Part shown: one piece after another, positions 1 to 9,129 of the stretch
Layout: each line of letters begins with the position of its first letter
Position numbering within the stretch: position 1 is the stretch's first letter
Assembly: GCA_028819255.1 (NCBI GenBank)
Contig: JAPPMB010000064.1
Coordinates: 1 to 64,000 of the forward strand
Length of the DNA: 64,000 bases
Direction: 5' to 3'
Source: Bryobacterales bacterium
GTDB lineage: Bacteria; Acidobacteriota; Terriglobia; Bryobacterales; UBA6623
The notes under the pieces: model-generated
Told to the model about the DNA's origin: nothing
The model's database searches: none
What the model saw: the letters and a program-made list of their open reading frames with translations, nothing else
Position numbers and translations under genes: made by a program

Positions 1-1
1 T

Positions 2-699
2 TGCGAGCCGCGCGATCGCGTCGTAGGTCTCCTCCCATTGCTCGTTGGTGGCGACTGGGCCGAGGCTCTCCTGTGGGACGGCGACCGAAACGTCCATCTC
101 CCGCTGGTGGCCGAAGCGGAGCAGCCGGCAGATCCGGTCCCGCGATTTGCCGATCAGGAAGCCGGCTACGGCGTGGATCTCGTCGACGATGACCGTTCCC
201 GCCGTCTTGAGGACCTCCCTGCTGCGAGCCGCGGTGAGCAGGATGAACAGCGACTCCGGGGTGGTGACCAGGATGTGGGGAGGCCGACTGTTCAGCTTCC
301 GGCGGTCTGAGGCGGGCGTGTCGCCTGTGCGCAGGGCCGTCCGGATGGGCTGGAGTGAGACGCCCCGCTTCCCCGCCAACTCACGAATTTCGGCCAGCGG
401 GGCTTCCAGATTCCGGGCGATGTCGCTGCTGAGGGCCTTCAGCGGCGACACGTAGACCGCAACCGTGCGGTCCGCGAGATCGCCAGTGCGCGCCACCATG
501 ACCAGCCGGTCGAGGCAGATGAGAAAAGCGGCCAGGGTCTTGCCGGACCCCGTTGGGTACGAGATCAGGACGTCTCGCTGGACCCAATCGCCTTCCAGCC
601 CTCGCGCTGGGGCTCGGTCGGCACTCCGAACTTGCCTTTGAACCATTCCGCGACGAGCGGGTCGAAGCGATAGTCCAGCATCGCTATAGCGTCTGCCAT
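2..699 (-). pseudogene. Lhr-like DEAD/DEAH helicase, broken N-terminal part
   Basis: This reads as the start of an Lhr-family ATP-dependent helicase, cut by the left window edge. Translation from ATG at 699 gives MADAIAMLDYRFDPLVAEWF and then PQREGWKAI, but runs into TGA at 567-565. The next frame (codons with top position 1 modulo 3) carries the rest without a stop: Walker A SYPTGSGKTLAAF, YVSPLKALSSD, motif Ib ILVTTPESLF and the DEAH-like box VIVDEIHAVAG. The frame change lies near 575-590 and equals one lost base. After VAG the protein jumps directly to FLIGKSRDR and GHQREMDVSVAVP, which in intact relatives lie about 40 residues further on, beyond motif III (SAT). That segment, needed for coupling ATP hydrolysis to unwinding, appears deleted. 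A sequencing error could explain the frameshift but not the deletion. Family assignment is firm; the deletion is judged from remembered family sequences. Confidence 0.75.
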
Positions 700-1268
700 G
701 CGTTCAGGGCACTCTCCCGGCGGACTCGGCTTCGGCCCGCCTTTCCACTCTTGGGAAGCAGCGATGTCGCACGGCTCGGTCCCCGCTGGCGCTGCGACTC
801 AATGTACGGGGACTATATCGAACAGTGGCTGGAAACCGATTCTTCGGCACCGGGAGACGGTCCTCGCCGCCCTCTGTCAAAGGCCTGCGGAATCCCGGGC
901 CCGTCGGCGTGTGGCCGGCACGCATGGCGGCCCACACCGGGCCGCCTCGTTTCCTGCCGGACCTGGGCGCTGCGCCGGACCGACGAGGCGATCGGGGTCG
1001 TGGACAGGAGGCCGCGCCGGCAGTTGTCTAGGGAAAGCCCGGCAGTGGGCCGAGCTCTTCGCGTTGCTGGCCGAACTGTCTGGAGAACGGTCCAATCCAA
1101 CCAACAACCACTTCCCAGTCGGCTTCTCAAGTTAGCGCCCATGGGACTGCGCCTTGCGCTCCGGAGTCCCCTCGCAGGGCCATCGGACCGGACAATCCCG
1201 GCATGACTGCCCTCGGCCCCCGGAGTCCGCCCTTGGAACCGCATTCCCGGGCGCGAAATAATACTGGC
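700..1268. other. intergenic, no supported gene
   Basis: This stretch lies between the helicase start and the first sulfatase. Open frames exist on both strands, as expected from the high GC content, but none has a recognisable domain, a convincing ribosome binding site or a signal peptide. It must hold the divergent promoters of the two flanking genes, which I could not locate with confidence. Confidence 0.5.
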
Positions 1269-2684
1269 ATGCCTGCCCTGACCTCTCGTCGCGAATTCGC
1301 GACGCTGATCGCCGCCAGCGCCTTCGGGTGCTCGCGTTCCGAGCGGCCGCCCAATGTCCTCTTTGTGGCATCCGACGACCTGACCTCGACGCTCGGCTGC
1401 TACGGGCATCCTGACGTCAGGTCTCCGAACATCGATCGGTTGGCCGCCCGCGGAGTGCGCTTCGACAACGCCTACTGCCAGTTTCCGTTTTGCGGGCCCA
1501 GCCGCGCCTCCTTGCTGACCGGCCTGCGTCCGGACACCTCCGGAGTCGTCACCAACTCCAATGTGAACTTTCGGGAGAAGCACGCCGATGCCGTAACGCT
1601 GCCGCAGATGTTCAAGAACAACGGCTGGCGGTCGATGCGTGTGGGCAAGATGTTCCACATGGGCGTGCCGGGCGGCGTCGGCAGCATGAGACACCAGGAC
1701 CCGCCCTCCTGGGACGTCTCCATCAGCCCTCCCGGCGACGAGCACAACAGTGTCGGTCCGGGAGGCGACCCCAATCCGGATCTGCGTCACGGACTCAAGA
1801 TGCAGTGGGTCCAGACTGCCGACGCTTCGGGCCAGGCCGACAGTGCGGCTGCCGACACGGCCATTGAACTGCTCCGGGAATCGGCGGACGCCCCCTTCTT
1901 TCTGGGCCTCGGTTTCGTGCGGCCGCACACGCCGTTCGTGGCGCCGTCGAGTTTCTTCGACATGTACCCCTTGGAGGAAATTGAGCTGATCCGGAATCCG
2001 CCGGACGACCTCGATGACATTCCGGCGCCGGCCAAGAACCTCCGGCCGTTCCTCTGGCATCAGATGGGCATGAGCGAGGAGAACCAGCGCATCTCCCTGC
2101 GGGGCTACTACGCGTCCGTATCCTTCATGGACGAGCAGTTCGGGAGAGTGCTTGACGAACTCGATCACCTGGGTGTTGCGGACCGGACGATCGTCGTCTT
2201 CTTCGGAGACCACGGCTGGCATCTCGGCGAGCACACGCACTGGCAGAAAATGAGCCTGATGGAGGAATCGGTGAAGGCGCCCCTCATCATTGCGGCTCCA
2301 GGCGCCAGGGGAGCTGGCCGCTCGTCGAAGGCAATGGTCGAGTTCGTGGATTTCTTCCCAACGCTTGCAGATCTGTGCGGCCTGGAGCCTCCGGAGAACC
2401 TGGAGGGCGTCAGTCTGTCTCCTCTCTTGGATGATCCCGCGGGCAGCGTCAAGGACGCGGCGTACTCCCAGGTCCAATGGGAGGGCCGCATCTTCGGACG
2501 CACGGTGCGAACCGACCGTTATCGCTACATCCGCTGGGACGGGGATGGGGGAGGAGAGGAGCTCTACGACCACTCCAACGACCCCCGGGAGTTCACGAAC
2601 CTCGCTTCCGACGAATCGCGCGCCGAGGCTCTCGACCGGATGAGGACACTGCTCGATCGCGGGCCCGTCGGCCCCGCCGGGTGA
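1269..2684 (+). CDS. sulfatase, iduronate-2-sulfatase-like
   Basis: Predicted sulfuric ester hydrolase of the alkaline phosphatase superfamily, 471 aa from ATG 1269. The catalytic motif C75-G-P-S-R79 followed by ASLLTG matches C-x-(P/S)-x-R-x4-TG, whose cysteine is oxidised to formylglycine. Metal ligands are expected at D36-D37 (VASDDL) and in FFGDHGWHLGEH near the middle. The phrases CYGHPDVRSPNIDRLAARG and GLRPDTSGV are typical of the iduronate-2-sulfatase branch. The N-terminus TSRREFATLIAASAFGC has a twin-arginine-like RR and a cysteine at 21 that could be lipidated, so an exported or lipoprotein form is likely. An upstream in-frame ATG at 1203 would add 22 residues without a signal and is less likely. 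No sulfatase-maturating enzyme is seen in the window. The substrate is inferred only at family level. Confidence 0.9.
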   Translation: MPALTSRREFATLIAASAFGCSRSERPPNVLFVASDDLTSTLGCYGHPDVRSPNIDRLAARGVRFDNAYCQFPFCGPSRASLLTGLRPDTSGVVTNSNVNFREKHADAVTLPQMFKNNGWRSMRVGKMFHMGVPGGVGSMRHQDPPSWDVSISPPGDEHNSVGPGGDPNPDLRHGLKMQWVQTADASGQADSAAADTAIELLRESADAPFFLGLGFVRPHTPFVAPSSFFDMYPLEEIELIRNPPDDLDDIPAPAKNLRPFLWHQMGMSEENQRISLRGYYASVSFMDEQFGRVLDELDHLGVADRTIVVFFGDHGWHLGEHTHWQKMSLMEESVKAPLIIAAPGARGAGRSSKAMVEFVDFFPTLADLCGLEPPENLEGVSLSPLLDDPAGSVKDAAYSQVQWEGRIFGRTVRTDRYRYIRWDGDGGGEELYDHSNDPREFTNLASDESRAEALDRMRTLLDRGPVGPAG

Positions 2685-2976
2685 AATTGCCGAGCCTGGA
2701 TTCGCTGCCCAGCCGCCTGGCAATGGTCGGCTTGCCGATGCGGATGCCGGCGGGCACTGCCGCCGTGCCTGGCAACCGCCTGATTCGAATCGGCGCTTCG
2801 CGGTCTGGCGACGTTGCCGGGAAGATCCGGACCTGTCGGACTTGCACCGTCCGTGAAGGCGTCGCTTGACCTTGCTCAGCGTCTCCCGTGCCCGTCGGTT
2901 TACCTCTGTCCGGTCCGCTTCGATGGGCGATTTCCTTGGGCGCCGAGGGCGCTCGGCTCCCGTGGCGGCACCGACG
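2685..2976. other. convergent intergenic region
   Basis: Space between two convergent genes (sulfatase plus, receptor minus). An imperfect inverted repeat at about 2777-2795, built around GATTCGAATC with CGCC/GGCG flanks, could help end transcription from both sides, but there is no adjacent T-run. No gene is supported. Confidence 0.35.
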
Positions 2977-5697
2977 CTAGAAGCTGAGCTGGAGCAGGAA
3001 CCGGAAGGTTCGGCCGTCGTTCAGCGTGTTCGTGATCTGGCCGAAATTCGGGGACGTAAGGTTGCGGCCCGGCTCCGCGAACTGAGGGGAATTGAAGAAG
3101 TTGATCGATTCGGCGCGGAAGTCGATCGCGGCGTCGCCGCCCAGCGACCATGAGCGCGACAGGCTCAGGTTGATGTTGTTGATGGCGTCCTTGCGCAGAA
3201 CGTGGCGGCCAAGCGTGCCGGAAGCCTGACCCGGCGAGAGGAAGCCGAAGGCCGAGAACGGCATCATGTCACGCGACGTATCCGGGTTGTCGATCGCCCG
3301 GCCCAGCACGGATGGGTCGAGGAGATTCGGCCGGTCCCGTCCCGTGCCATCAACATTCCCGAACCCCGGTCCGTCGGAACCCGTGTCGACCACGAAAGGG
3401 GTGCCCGACTTGAGCAGCAGAACACCCGAAAACTGCCATCCGCCGATTGCGGTTCTCATCCATCCAGTCCGGGAGAGGCCCGGCAACTCGTAGCTGACCC
3501 GCGTGAGGAACGAGTGGGGTTGGTGGAACGAACTCAGGGCCCGCATCGTTCCGTGGACATCGAATTCGGACGGGCTTTGCCCCCACCAGGCGTCGGTACC
3601 CGAGGCCGTGTTGACGAAGTCGCCGCCCAGATCGATCGCCTTGCTGAACCAGTAGGACATGTCGAGCGCCATGCCGTGCCAGCGAGAAACCGCGAGGCGA
3701 GCCTTGGCCGCGTCGTAGTATCCGCGCGAACTGTTGAGCACACGTCGCACCTCGAAGTATCGGGAGTCCGCACGGCGCTCGTTGACGGTGCCCGTGGTGA
3801 GAGGGATGCCTTGGACGGGTCGCCCCCGGTTCGTGTTCCAGAGGTTCAGCAGTCGGATCGACCGGCTGCCGACATAGCCGACTTCAAGGTTCCAGTCGCG
3901 CGCCAGACTCAGTTGCCACTGGAAGTTGTACTGGTGGGAGTACGGCGACGCCAAATCTGGATCCAATTCGACGACGGTGCTCCGCGCGTTGGGGTTCAGC
4001 GCCCCCGGCTCCAGATTGGACAGCGGGTCAACCAGTCCCGGGGCTGTGATCACGACATTGATGTTGTCCGGGGGATTGAAGCGGGCCTGACTGTAGGTGA
4101 CCGGGAACACTTCGCCATAGTGAAGGCCGTAGGCCCCGCGCAAGACGCCCCGCCTGCCGCCGAGGCGGTAGGCGAATCCGAACCGGGGCGCCAGGTTGTT
4201 GCAATCGCAGTCGTACGGAATCCGGCTTCGCCGATTGATCTCCGAGGGCGCGAACGCGGGCTGGTAGCGCAGCCCGATCGTAAGAGTCAGCTCGGTCGTG
4301 GCCTGCCACTTGTCGCCCGCGTAGAAAGCCGCATCCCAGCTGCGGAATCCGCGCCCGATGTCTCCGACCGCCCTCATGAACTGGCTGGGCCGGCCGAGAC
4401 GGACGTTCCTGATGGTGTCATTGCCGAAGTTGTCGTTGAAGACGTATTCGCCGCGATGTCCGGCGCTCTCAAAGCCGTTGACCTGCCTCCGAACCGCTGC
4501 CACTCCTGCGGTCAGGTCGTGTTTCGCACGGCGGTGTCGCACTTGGCCTTCGTACCGGAACGTGTTCCGGGAGCGGTCAATCGGGATGATCGGGCCGGGT
4601 CCGAGAAACTGAAGTGCCGAAGAAATCCAGATCAGAGGCCCGACCGCCGAATCGTCCGGCACCAGGAGCGATCCGACCCGGTCGAATCCCGCAGATGTGT
4701 CCGTCGTGGTCACGGGGGACCAAGTTCGGCTCCAGGTGGCGCGTGCTCTGTGGTTCCTGGTGGTGGTGTCCGGGTTCTGTCCGCCTACGAGCTGGAACGC
4801 CTGCACGTGCTGTGCCGTGAACTGGTACGTGAGCACCAGGCGCGCGCGGTCTCCGGCGCCGACATCCAGGCGAGGAGCGAGAGAATCGTTGTCGATCGAC
4901 TGTGGCGAGTTCGTGTTGAGCGCGCGCGGGTCGATGTCCGGACGGTTGGGCAACTCTTCCGGAAAGGCCCCGAGCATCCGGCTGACAAAGGCCTGCGTCT
5001 GCGGCTCCACCGGCTCGCCCGTGACGGGGTCCCGGTCCAGCGGCGTTCGCTCGTCCGCCTGCGGCACCAGCACGTTCCCATTGACATTGCCTCGAACGCG
5101 CTTCTGGCTTCCGTCGAGACTGAGACCAATGTTGCGCCTGAGAGGGACCAGGATCTGGAAGCCGTAGTCATTCGAACGGGCGGGCTTGACGCTCCCGGCC
5201 TGGAAGAACGAGCGCGCGCTGAAGACGCTGTTGTTGTGCGTCTCGTAGATCCTGCCGTGGACTCCGGAAGGCGCAGCGTGGCTCTGATGCAGGGTGGAAG
5301 ACGGCGGGCTGCCGATCTCGGCGCCGAAGTAGCTGCTCTCGGCCCTGAACTCCCTCGTGATCGTCGCCGAGGCGCCGAGCCGTTCATTGAGTTCCCGCTG
5401 GACGGCGTTGTCAACCAGCGTGATCCTTACGTTCTCGTTGCGGCGGCTCTCACCTGCCGACGCGTCCGTCTGGCCGAGAAGATTGAGCTCTGTGCGGTCC
5501 GGTCCGGAGTTGTTCACAGGAGCGGCGTCCGCGCTCGGGCCTTCCGCCGCGGACGCTGACGCGGGTGCATTTCCCTCGGGCCGTCTTGAGCTCTCTTGGC
5601 GTTCAGCGCCGTCCGCGACCGAGGGAGCCATCGAGAGCAGTCCGGCGGTCCAGACCAGGATGTTGCGCTTTCCCAACATTTCCCCGACGAAACCCAT
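2977..5697 (-). CDS. TonB-dependent-receptor-like outer-membrane protein without the usual N-terminal domain
   Basis: Large outer-membrane beta-barrel protein of about 906 aa. The C-terminus ends in aromatic-rich strands and a final phenylalanine (FRFLLQLSF), the usual barrel-insertion signal. The second half has the repeating features of Acidobacterial Oar-like receptors: LTIGLRYQPAFAPS, NNLAPRFGFAYRLGG, HQYNFQWQLSLARDWNLEVG, IGGWQFSGVLLLKSGTPFVV and INFFNSPQFAEP. Unlike the other three receptors here it lacks the Ig-like carboxypeptidase-regulatory domain and the plug phrases VPGVSG/ILVDGVP. After a signal sequence (KRNILVWTAGLLSMAPSVADGA) comes a low-complexity Ala/Ser/Pro-rich linker and then barrel-like sequence. 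The start is ATG 5697, preceded by GGAG four bases upstream; an earlier in-frame ATG at 5781 would precede the signal peptide. It is either a shortened receptor or a barrel that uses a different plug. Confidence 0.8.
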   Translation of the reverse strand: MGFVGEMLGKRNILVWTAGLLSMAPSVADGAERQESSRRPEGNAPASASAAEGPSADAAPVNNSGPDRTELNLLGQTDASAGESRRNENVRITLVDNAVQRELNERLGASATITREFRAESSYFGAEIGSPPSSTLHQSHAAPSGVHGRIYETHNNSVFSARSFFQAGSVKPARSNDYGFQILVPLRRNIGLSLDGSQKRVRGNVNGNVLVPQADERTPLDRDPVTGEPVEPQTQAFVSRMLGAFPEELPNRPDIDPRALNTNSPQSIDNDSLAPRLDVGAGDRARLVLTYQFTAQHVQAFQLVGGQNPDTTTRNHRARATWSRTWSPVTTTDTSAGFDRVGSLLVPDDSAVGPLIWISSALQFLGPGPIIPIDRSRNTFRYEGQVRHRRAKHDLTAGVAAVRRQVNGFESAGHRGEYVFNDNFGNDTIRNVRLGRPSQFMRAVGDIGRGFRSWDAAFYAGDKWQATTELTLTIGLRYQPAFAPSEINRRSRIPYDCDCNNLAPRFGFAYRLGGRRGVLRGAYGLHYGEVFPVTYSQARFNPPDNINVVITAPGLVDPLSNLEPGALNPNARSTVVELDPDLASPYSHQYNFQWQLSLARDWNLEVGYVGSRSIRLLNLWNTNRGRPVQGIPLTTGTVNERRADSRYFEVRRVLNSSRGYYDAAKARLAVSRWHGMALDMSYWFSKAIDLGGDFVNTASGTDAWWGQSPSEFDVHGTMRALSSFHQPHSFLTRVSYELPGLSRTGWMRTAIGGWQFSGVLLLKSGTPFVVDTGSDGPGFGNVDGTGRDRPNLLDPSVLGRAIDNPDTSRDMMPFSAFGFLSPGQASGTLGRHVLRKDAINNINLSLSRSWSLGGDAAIDFRAESINFFNSPQFAEPGRNLTSPNFGQITNTLNDGRTFRFLLQLSF

Positions 5698-6122
5698 CTC
5701 ACTCCGTCTCGGTGCGTGCGAGGTTCGCATACTCCGCACGTCCGAATCCGGGTCGCAGGGATTGCCGGACCTCACCCGCACCTGCGAAAACCACGATTTG
5801 AGAATCCTGCAAACCCCGATCGTGCAGGCTTCCAGGATGCGTCGATTCTACCGCCGAACCGGGCCCGACCGCCTGACGCGCACCCCGTGTCGCCGCCCGG
5901 ACCTCTGCAAACAACCCGTCGTGGAGGCCGGCGTCCGGATCCTTTTCGTCTCTTCGCGTCAGTCGGTCCCGATTGGAGGCAGGGGGTCGCCTCAACGCGA
6001 TCCGTGGCGGCGGCGTCACGCAGGGATCCGCGCTCCGGGTACCGCAGCCGCTTGCCGGTGAGCCCGGCCAAGCCCATCGCCGTTGGGGCGGACCGGGATG
6101 TTCGACCGGCATGGCGCCCGCT
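5698..6122. other. intergenic, upstream region of receptor
   Basis: About 425 bases between the receptor start and the cupin stop, both on the minus strand. I see no conserved coding sequence. It should contain the receptor promoter, but no clear -35/-10 pair stands out. Confidence 0.4.
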
Positions 6123-6488
6123 TCACAGGCGTTTCAGGCGCCGGACCGTCTGCTCCGTGTCGAGGTTGCCCGTGTTGACCGTCGTGCGGGGCTCGAACAG
6201 CACTACCTCGCACGGCTCCTCGGCCACCGGCCTGTGCTCGACACCATGAGGAACGATGATGAATTCCCCGGCGCCGACGATTTGCGGGTCCTGGTCACGG
6301 AACTCCATCCTCAGGCGGCCCGAGGTCACGAGGAAGAGCTCGTCCTCGATGTCGTGGCTGTGCCAGACGAACGCGCCTTGCAGCTTGACCAGCTTGATCT
6401 GCATGTTGTTGATGTCGCCCGCGACCCGGGGTGACCAGGGTTCCTGAAAGGAGGCGAAGCCCTCCGCGAGGCTCTTCGTCGTAATCAT
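6123..6488 (-). CDS. small cupin-domain protein
   Basis: A 121-aa single-domain cupin. Cupin motif 1 is visible as WHSHDIEDELFLVTSGRLRM, giving metal ligands H43, H45 and E49 by the usual H-x-H-x3-4-E spacing, and motif 2 as VPHGVEHRPVA with the fourth ligand histidine. The N-terminal SPRVAGDINNMQIKLVKLQG and the length are typical of the widespread Cupin_2 proteins that bind a divalent metal, many of them isomerases or sensors of unknown substrate. No signal peptide is present, so it is probably cytoplasmic. It stands alone, with non-coding DNA on both sides. The specific reaction cannot be assigned. Confidence 0.85.
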   Translation of the reverse strand: MITTKSLAEGFASFQEPWSPRVAGDINNMQIKLVKLQGAFVWHSHDIEDELFLVTSGRLRMEFRDQDPQIVGAGEFIIVPHGVEHRPVAEEPCEVVLFEPRTTVNTGNLDTEQTVRRLKRL

Positions 6489-6964
6489 CTGTTACTCCGG
6501 CGTCTGTCAGCTTCTGAAGGAGCTCTTGCACGCCTGTGGCCCGCGATCGCAGCGCCGAGTCCGGACCCGGCGGCCATGAGCGTCGATCCGGGAAGGGACA
6601 TTCCGCGCAAGGTCTTTGCAGGCACGGTCGGCTCCCGCTGCATGCGTGGCTCCAAGGCGCATTGTGGCATTTGAGCGATTGCCGCAGACTCCGGCAATCC
6701 GATTCGCCCTCCCGTCGGCACGACCTCTTCATTCCCGCCTGCCACGTGCCGGCCGATGGCACCGCGGGCTAGCGACCGGTCGTTCTCGACTCATATGTAT
6801 TGGGGGGGGAGAAAGGCAGTGTCCACATTGGTTCCTCTGGCGCAATCCTCACCACATCGGAGCGAAAGAGCGGAGGTTGCCCGGAATGCGGTATCCCACG
6901 CCAAGGCTCTCAAGCGCACTTTCCTGGCCGCTCCGGTCCCTCCTGCGCGTAGCGGTCCGGACTG
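6489..6964. other. intergenic, no supported gene
   Basis: Nothing coding is convincing here. A run of eight G residues near 6804-6811 follows a short AT-richer patch (catatgtatt), unusual for the local composition. The region separates the cupin from a transposase-like remnant. Confidence 0.4.
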
Positions 6965-7315
6965 AACACCCCCGGCGCACTGTCGCCGCTCAGCCTCGGA
7001 TTGCGCCAGCCGCAGGCGGACTTCGTCGAATGCCTGCAGGGAACTCTAGGACGGTGTCGGCGGCTGCAGCACGTGCTCGATTGCCGGTCGGCGGCAGCAG
7101 AGCGGGCCGGCGGCAGCGGCAGATTGAGCTGAGTGGCAAACCGGGTCAGGGCCTCGCACAAGCGGCCCTTGGAATTGCGCCATCCCACCCGCTCGCACAA
7201 CCCGCGCTCCAAGGCCGGCCGTGACAGCCTGCCCGCCCGCAACTCGCGTTGAAATCACCTGACCGTCCTCGGGTCGAAGATGAGGAGCCCCAAACGCACT
7301 TCTCATGTTCCGCAA
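6965..7315 (-). pseudogene. DUF4338 (DruA/transposase-associated) N-terminal remnant
   Basis: Three consecutive pieces of one protein can be read in three different minus-strand frames: HLRPEDGQVISTR from about 7290, then RAGRLSRPALERGLCERVGW and RNSKGRLCEALTRFATQLNL, then AFDEVRLRLAQSEAERR near 7030-6985. The order and wording (reg-x-LSR-x-ALxRxLCERxGWRxxxGRL, then EVRLRLA) match my recollection of the N-terminal part of DUF4338 proteins, found as free-standing transposase-like genes and in the DruA component of Druantia. The changes of frame and lack of the C-terminal catalytic part mean it is dead. Its presence marks this intergenic region as a site of past mobile DNA. Identification rests on memory of the family and is moderate. 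Confidence 0.45.
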
Positions 7316-7436
7316 GACCGACGCGGCCCGAACTGAGTGTGACCGGTCGCTAGGTCGCTAGGGAAGGGGCCCCAGAGATCCGGTAGTACAATGCGTGAGC
7401 AAGCCGCGTCCGAGCACACGCCTCGCGGCTACGACG

Positions 7437-8675
7437 ATGCTGGAAGGCACGTTCCGATTTCTCGACCTATTCTGGGCATCATTCCTGCTGCTTGCCCCCA
7501 TGCTGCTCCTTGGGCTTTTTTTGGCGGGAGTCATCCATGTTCTCGTTTCCCGATCCGCGATCCTGAGATGGCTCAGCGGCGAGAACCTGCGGTCGGTCTG
7601 CGCAAGCGCCGCTGTCGGCGTGCCCGTGCCGTTGTGCAGCTGCTCCGTCGTGCCGGTGGTCAGGGAAATGCGGAGAAAGGGAGCTTCCCGGTCGTCCTGC
7701 ATTTCGTTCCTCATCACGGCACCTGAGACCGGCGCCGACTCGATTCTGGTGACGCACGCGTTCTTCGGATTCGTGGCGGCGATCGTCAGACCCGTCGCCA
7801 GCTTCGTCACGGCGGTCGTCACGGGCATGCTCTGCATCGGCCTGATCCGCGACGAGCGGCACGATCCGCGGCACGATGATTCCCACGGCGAAAACCATGG
7901 GCATCACGGGAGCGAGTGCGACCACTGTGGGCCCGACGACCACCACCACCACCCGCACGAGCCGCTGATGCCCGGTTCCAATGACTGCTACGTGAGTCCG
8001 CGGCAGCTCAAGGGGATGACGGTTCGTGGGATCCGCAGGATGTTCCGGAGGGGGCGCCGGCACCGGGACGGCGTACCGGAGACCGACGTTCCGAGTCTCG
8101 GCAAGGTAGTCAGGCACGTCTTCCGCTATGGATTCGTCGAAGTGGCGGATGACATCCTGTTCGCGCTGCTGGGGGGCATCGCACTGGGCGGGCTGCTCTA
8201 CATCGCCGTTCCGGAGAACTTGTTGTCCAGCGAGGTCGCTCGCTGGCTCTCCTATCCGGCGATGGTGGTGGTCGGAATTCCGCTCTACGTCTGCGCGTCC
8301 GCGAGCACGCCGGTCGCGGCGGCGCTGGTGGCCAAGGGCCTCAGCCCCGGCGCCGCGCTGATTCTGCTGATGACCGGTCCCGCCACCAATGCCGGGACCA
8401 TTGCAGTCGTTGTCCGCCAGTTCGGTGCGCGATTCGGATCCATCTATGTAGGGGGAGTCATTGTTACGACAACGATTCTCGGCATCGCGATCGACGCCCT
8501 GTTGATCGCCACGGGGCTGACACTGCCTGTGAGCCTTGCCCCTTCGGACTCGCCGGCGCTGCAACTGCTGGAGTGGACGGGAGCCTTCGCTCTGATTGGC
8601 TTGATCGCGTGGCGGCTCGGGGCTCGGATCCTCAGGACATCGGTGCCGGCCCTGCCCGCAAGCTCGTCAGGATAG
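7437..8675 (+). CDS. permease, SO_0444/ArsP-type metal efflux transporter
   Basis: Integral membrane protein of about 412 aa, a member of the ArsP_1/DUF318 permease family and probably the SO_0444 Cu/Zn efflux subgroup. Two bundles of hydrophobic helices are separated by a hydrophilic loop. The first ends in the hallmark PVPLCSCSVVPVVREMRRKG followed by SFLITAPETGADS; the second has the matching YVCASASTPVAAALVAKG and LLMTGPATNAGT. The central loop holds a strongly histidine-rich stretch around residues 140-180 (DHCGPDDHHHHPHEP plus HGENHGHHGSECDHC), likely to bind metal before transport. ATG 7437 is chosen because it starts just before the first helix; GTG 7395 in the same frame is an alternative. 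No metal regulator (ArsR/MerR) is adjacent. Export of a soft or divalent metal is inferred from family and loop. Confidence 0.85.
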   Translation: MLEGTFRFLDLFWASFLLLAPMLLLGLFLAGVIHVLVSRSAILRWLSGENLRSVCASAAVGVPVPLCSCSVVPVVREMRRKGASRSSCISFLITAPETGADSILVTHAFFGFVAAIVRPVASFVTAVVTGMLCIGLIRDERHDPRHDDSHGENHGHHGSECDHCGPDDHHHHPHEPLMPGSNDCYVSPRQLKGMTVRGIRRMFRRGRRHRDGVPETDVPSLGKVVRHVFRYGFVEVADDILFALLGGIALGGLLYIAVPENLLSSEVARWLSYPAMVVVGIPLYVCASASTPVAAALVAKGLSPGAALILLMTGPATNAGTIAVVVRQFGARFGSIYVGGVIVTTTILGIAIDALLIATGLTLPVSLAPSDSPALQLLEWTGAFALIGLIAWRLGARILRTSVPALPASSSG

Positions 8676-9129
8676 TTCGGAAGGAACATCGATCCGTCGC
8701 CGGGCAACCAGGGCGGAACATGCTCGCCGCTCCGCTCCGAACGTGCCCGCCAGACGAGCGGCACGGTTCCGGCCGTCACGCCCCGTCCGAAGTGAAGGGC
8801 ATGCCGCCGGGCCCGTTCGGATCCGGGTCGGGCGGGTGGCTCCTCGAGTCGAAACGATGCTGTGAGTCTGGATGTCTCTCGACCGACCCGTAAAGGGGAT
8901 GCGATGCTGCGGCGCCGAAGATCCCTTGCGGACTGGGGCAAGCCTGCTGACAAGGCAGGAAACGGGGGGTATCCTGCCCGCGGCGTTTCCGTGGCTGCCG
9001 GTGTGGTCGCGGACCTGAAGCGAATTCGTTCGTCAGAGCGGAATCCGGCCGTGCCCGTCCGCAGCATTTCCCGCCACGCAAGAGCGCAAAGCGGTCGCGT
9101 TTTCGGCCTATAATCCGTTAGGAGGCCGA
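8676..9129. other. intergenic, upstream of the PPC-domain operon
   Basis: About 450 bases with no supported gene. A perfect TATAAT occurs at 9109-9114, but it is only 6 bases before the Shine-Dalgarno AGGAGG (9120-9125) and lacks a matching -35, so its role as a promoter is doubtful. Confidence 0.4.

Noticed and set aside
813-2723. 636-codon open frame antisense to the first sulfatase
   Set aside because: It is a GC-driven shadow: no domain, and its sequence mirrors the sulfatase codons.
9109-9114. Perfect TATAAT before the PPC-domain gene as a -10 box
   Set aside because: It is only 6 bases from the Shine-Dalgarno sequence, which would put the transcript start at or inside the ribosome binding site, and no -35 element is present.
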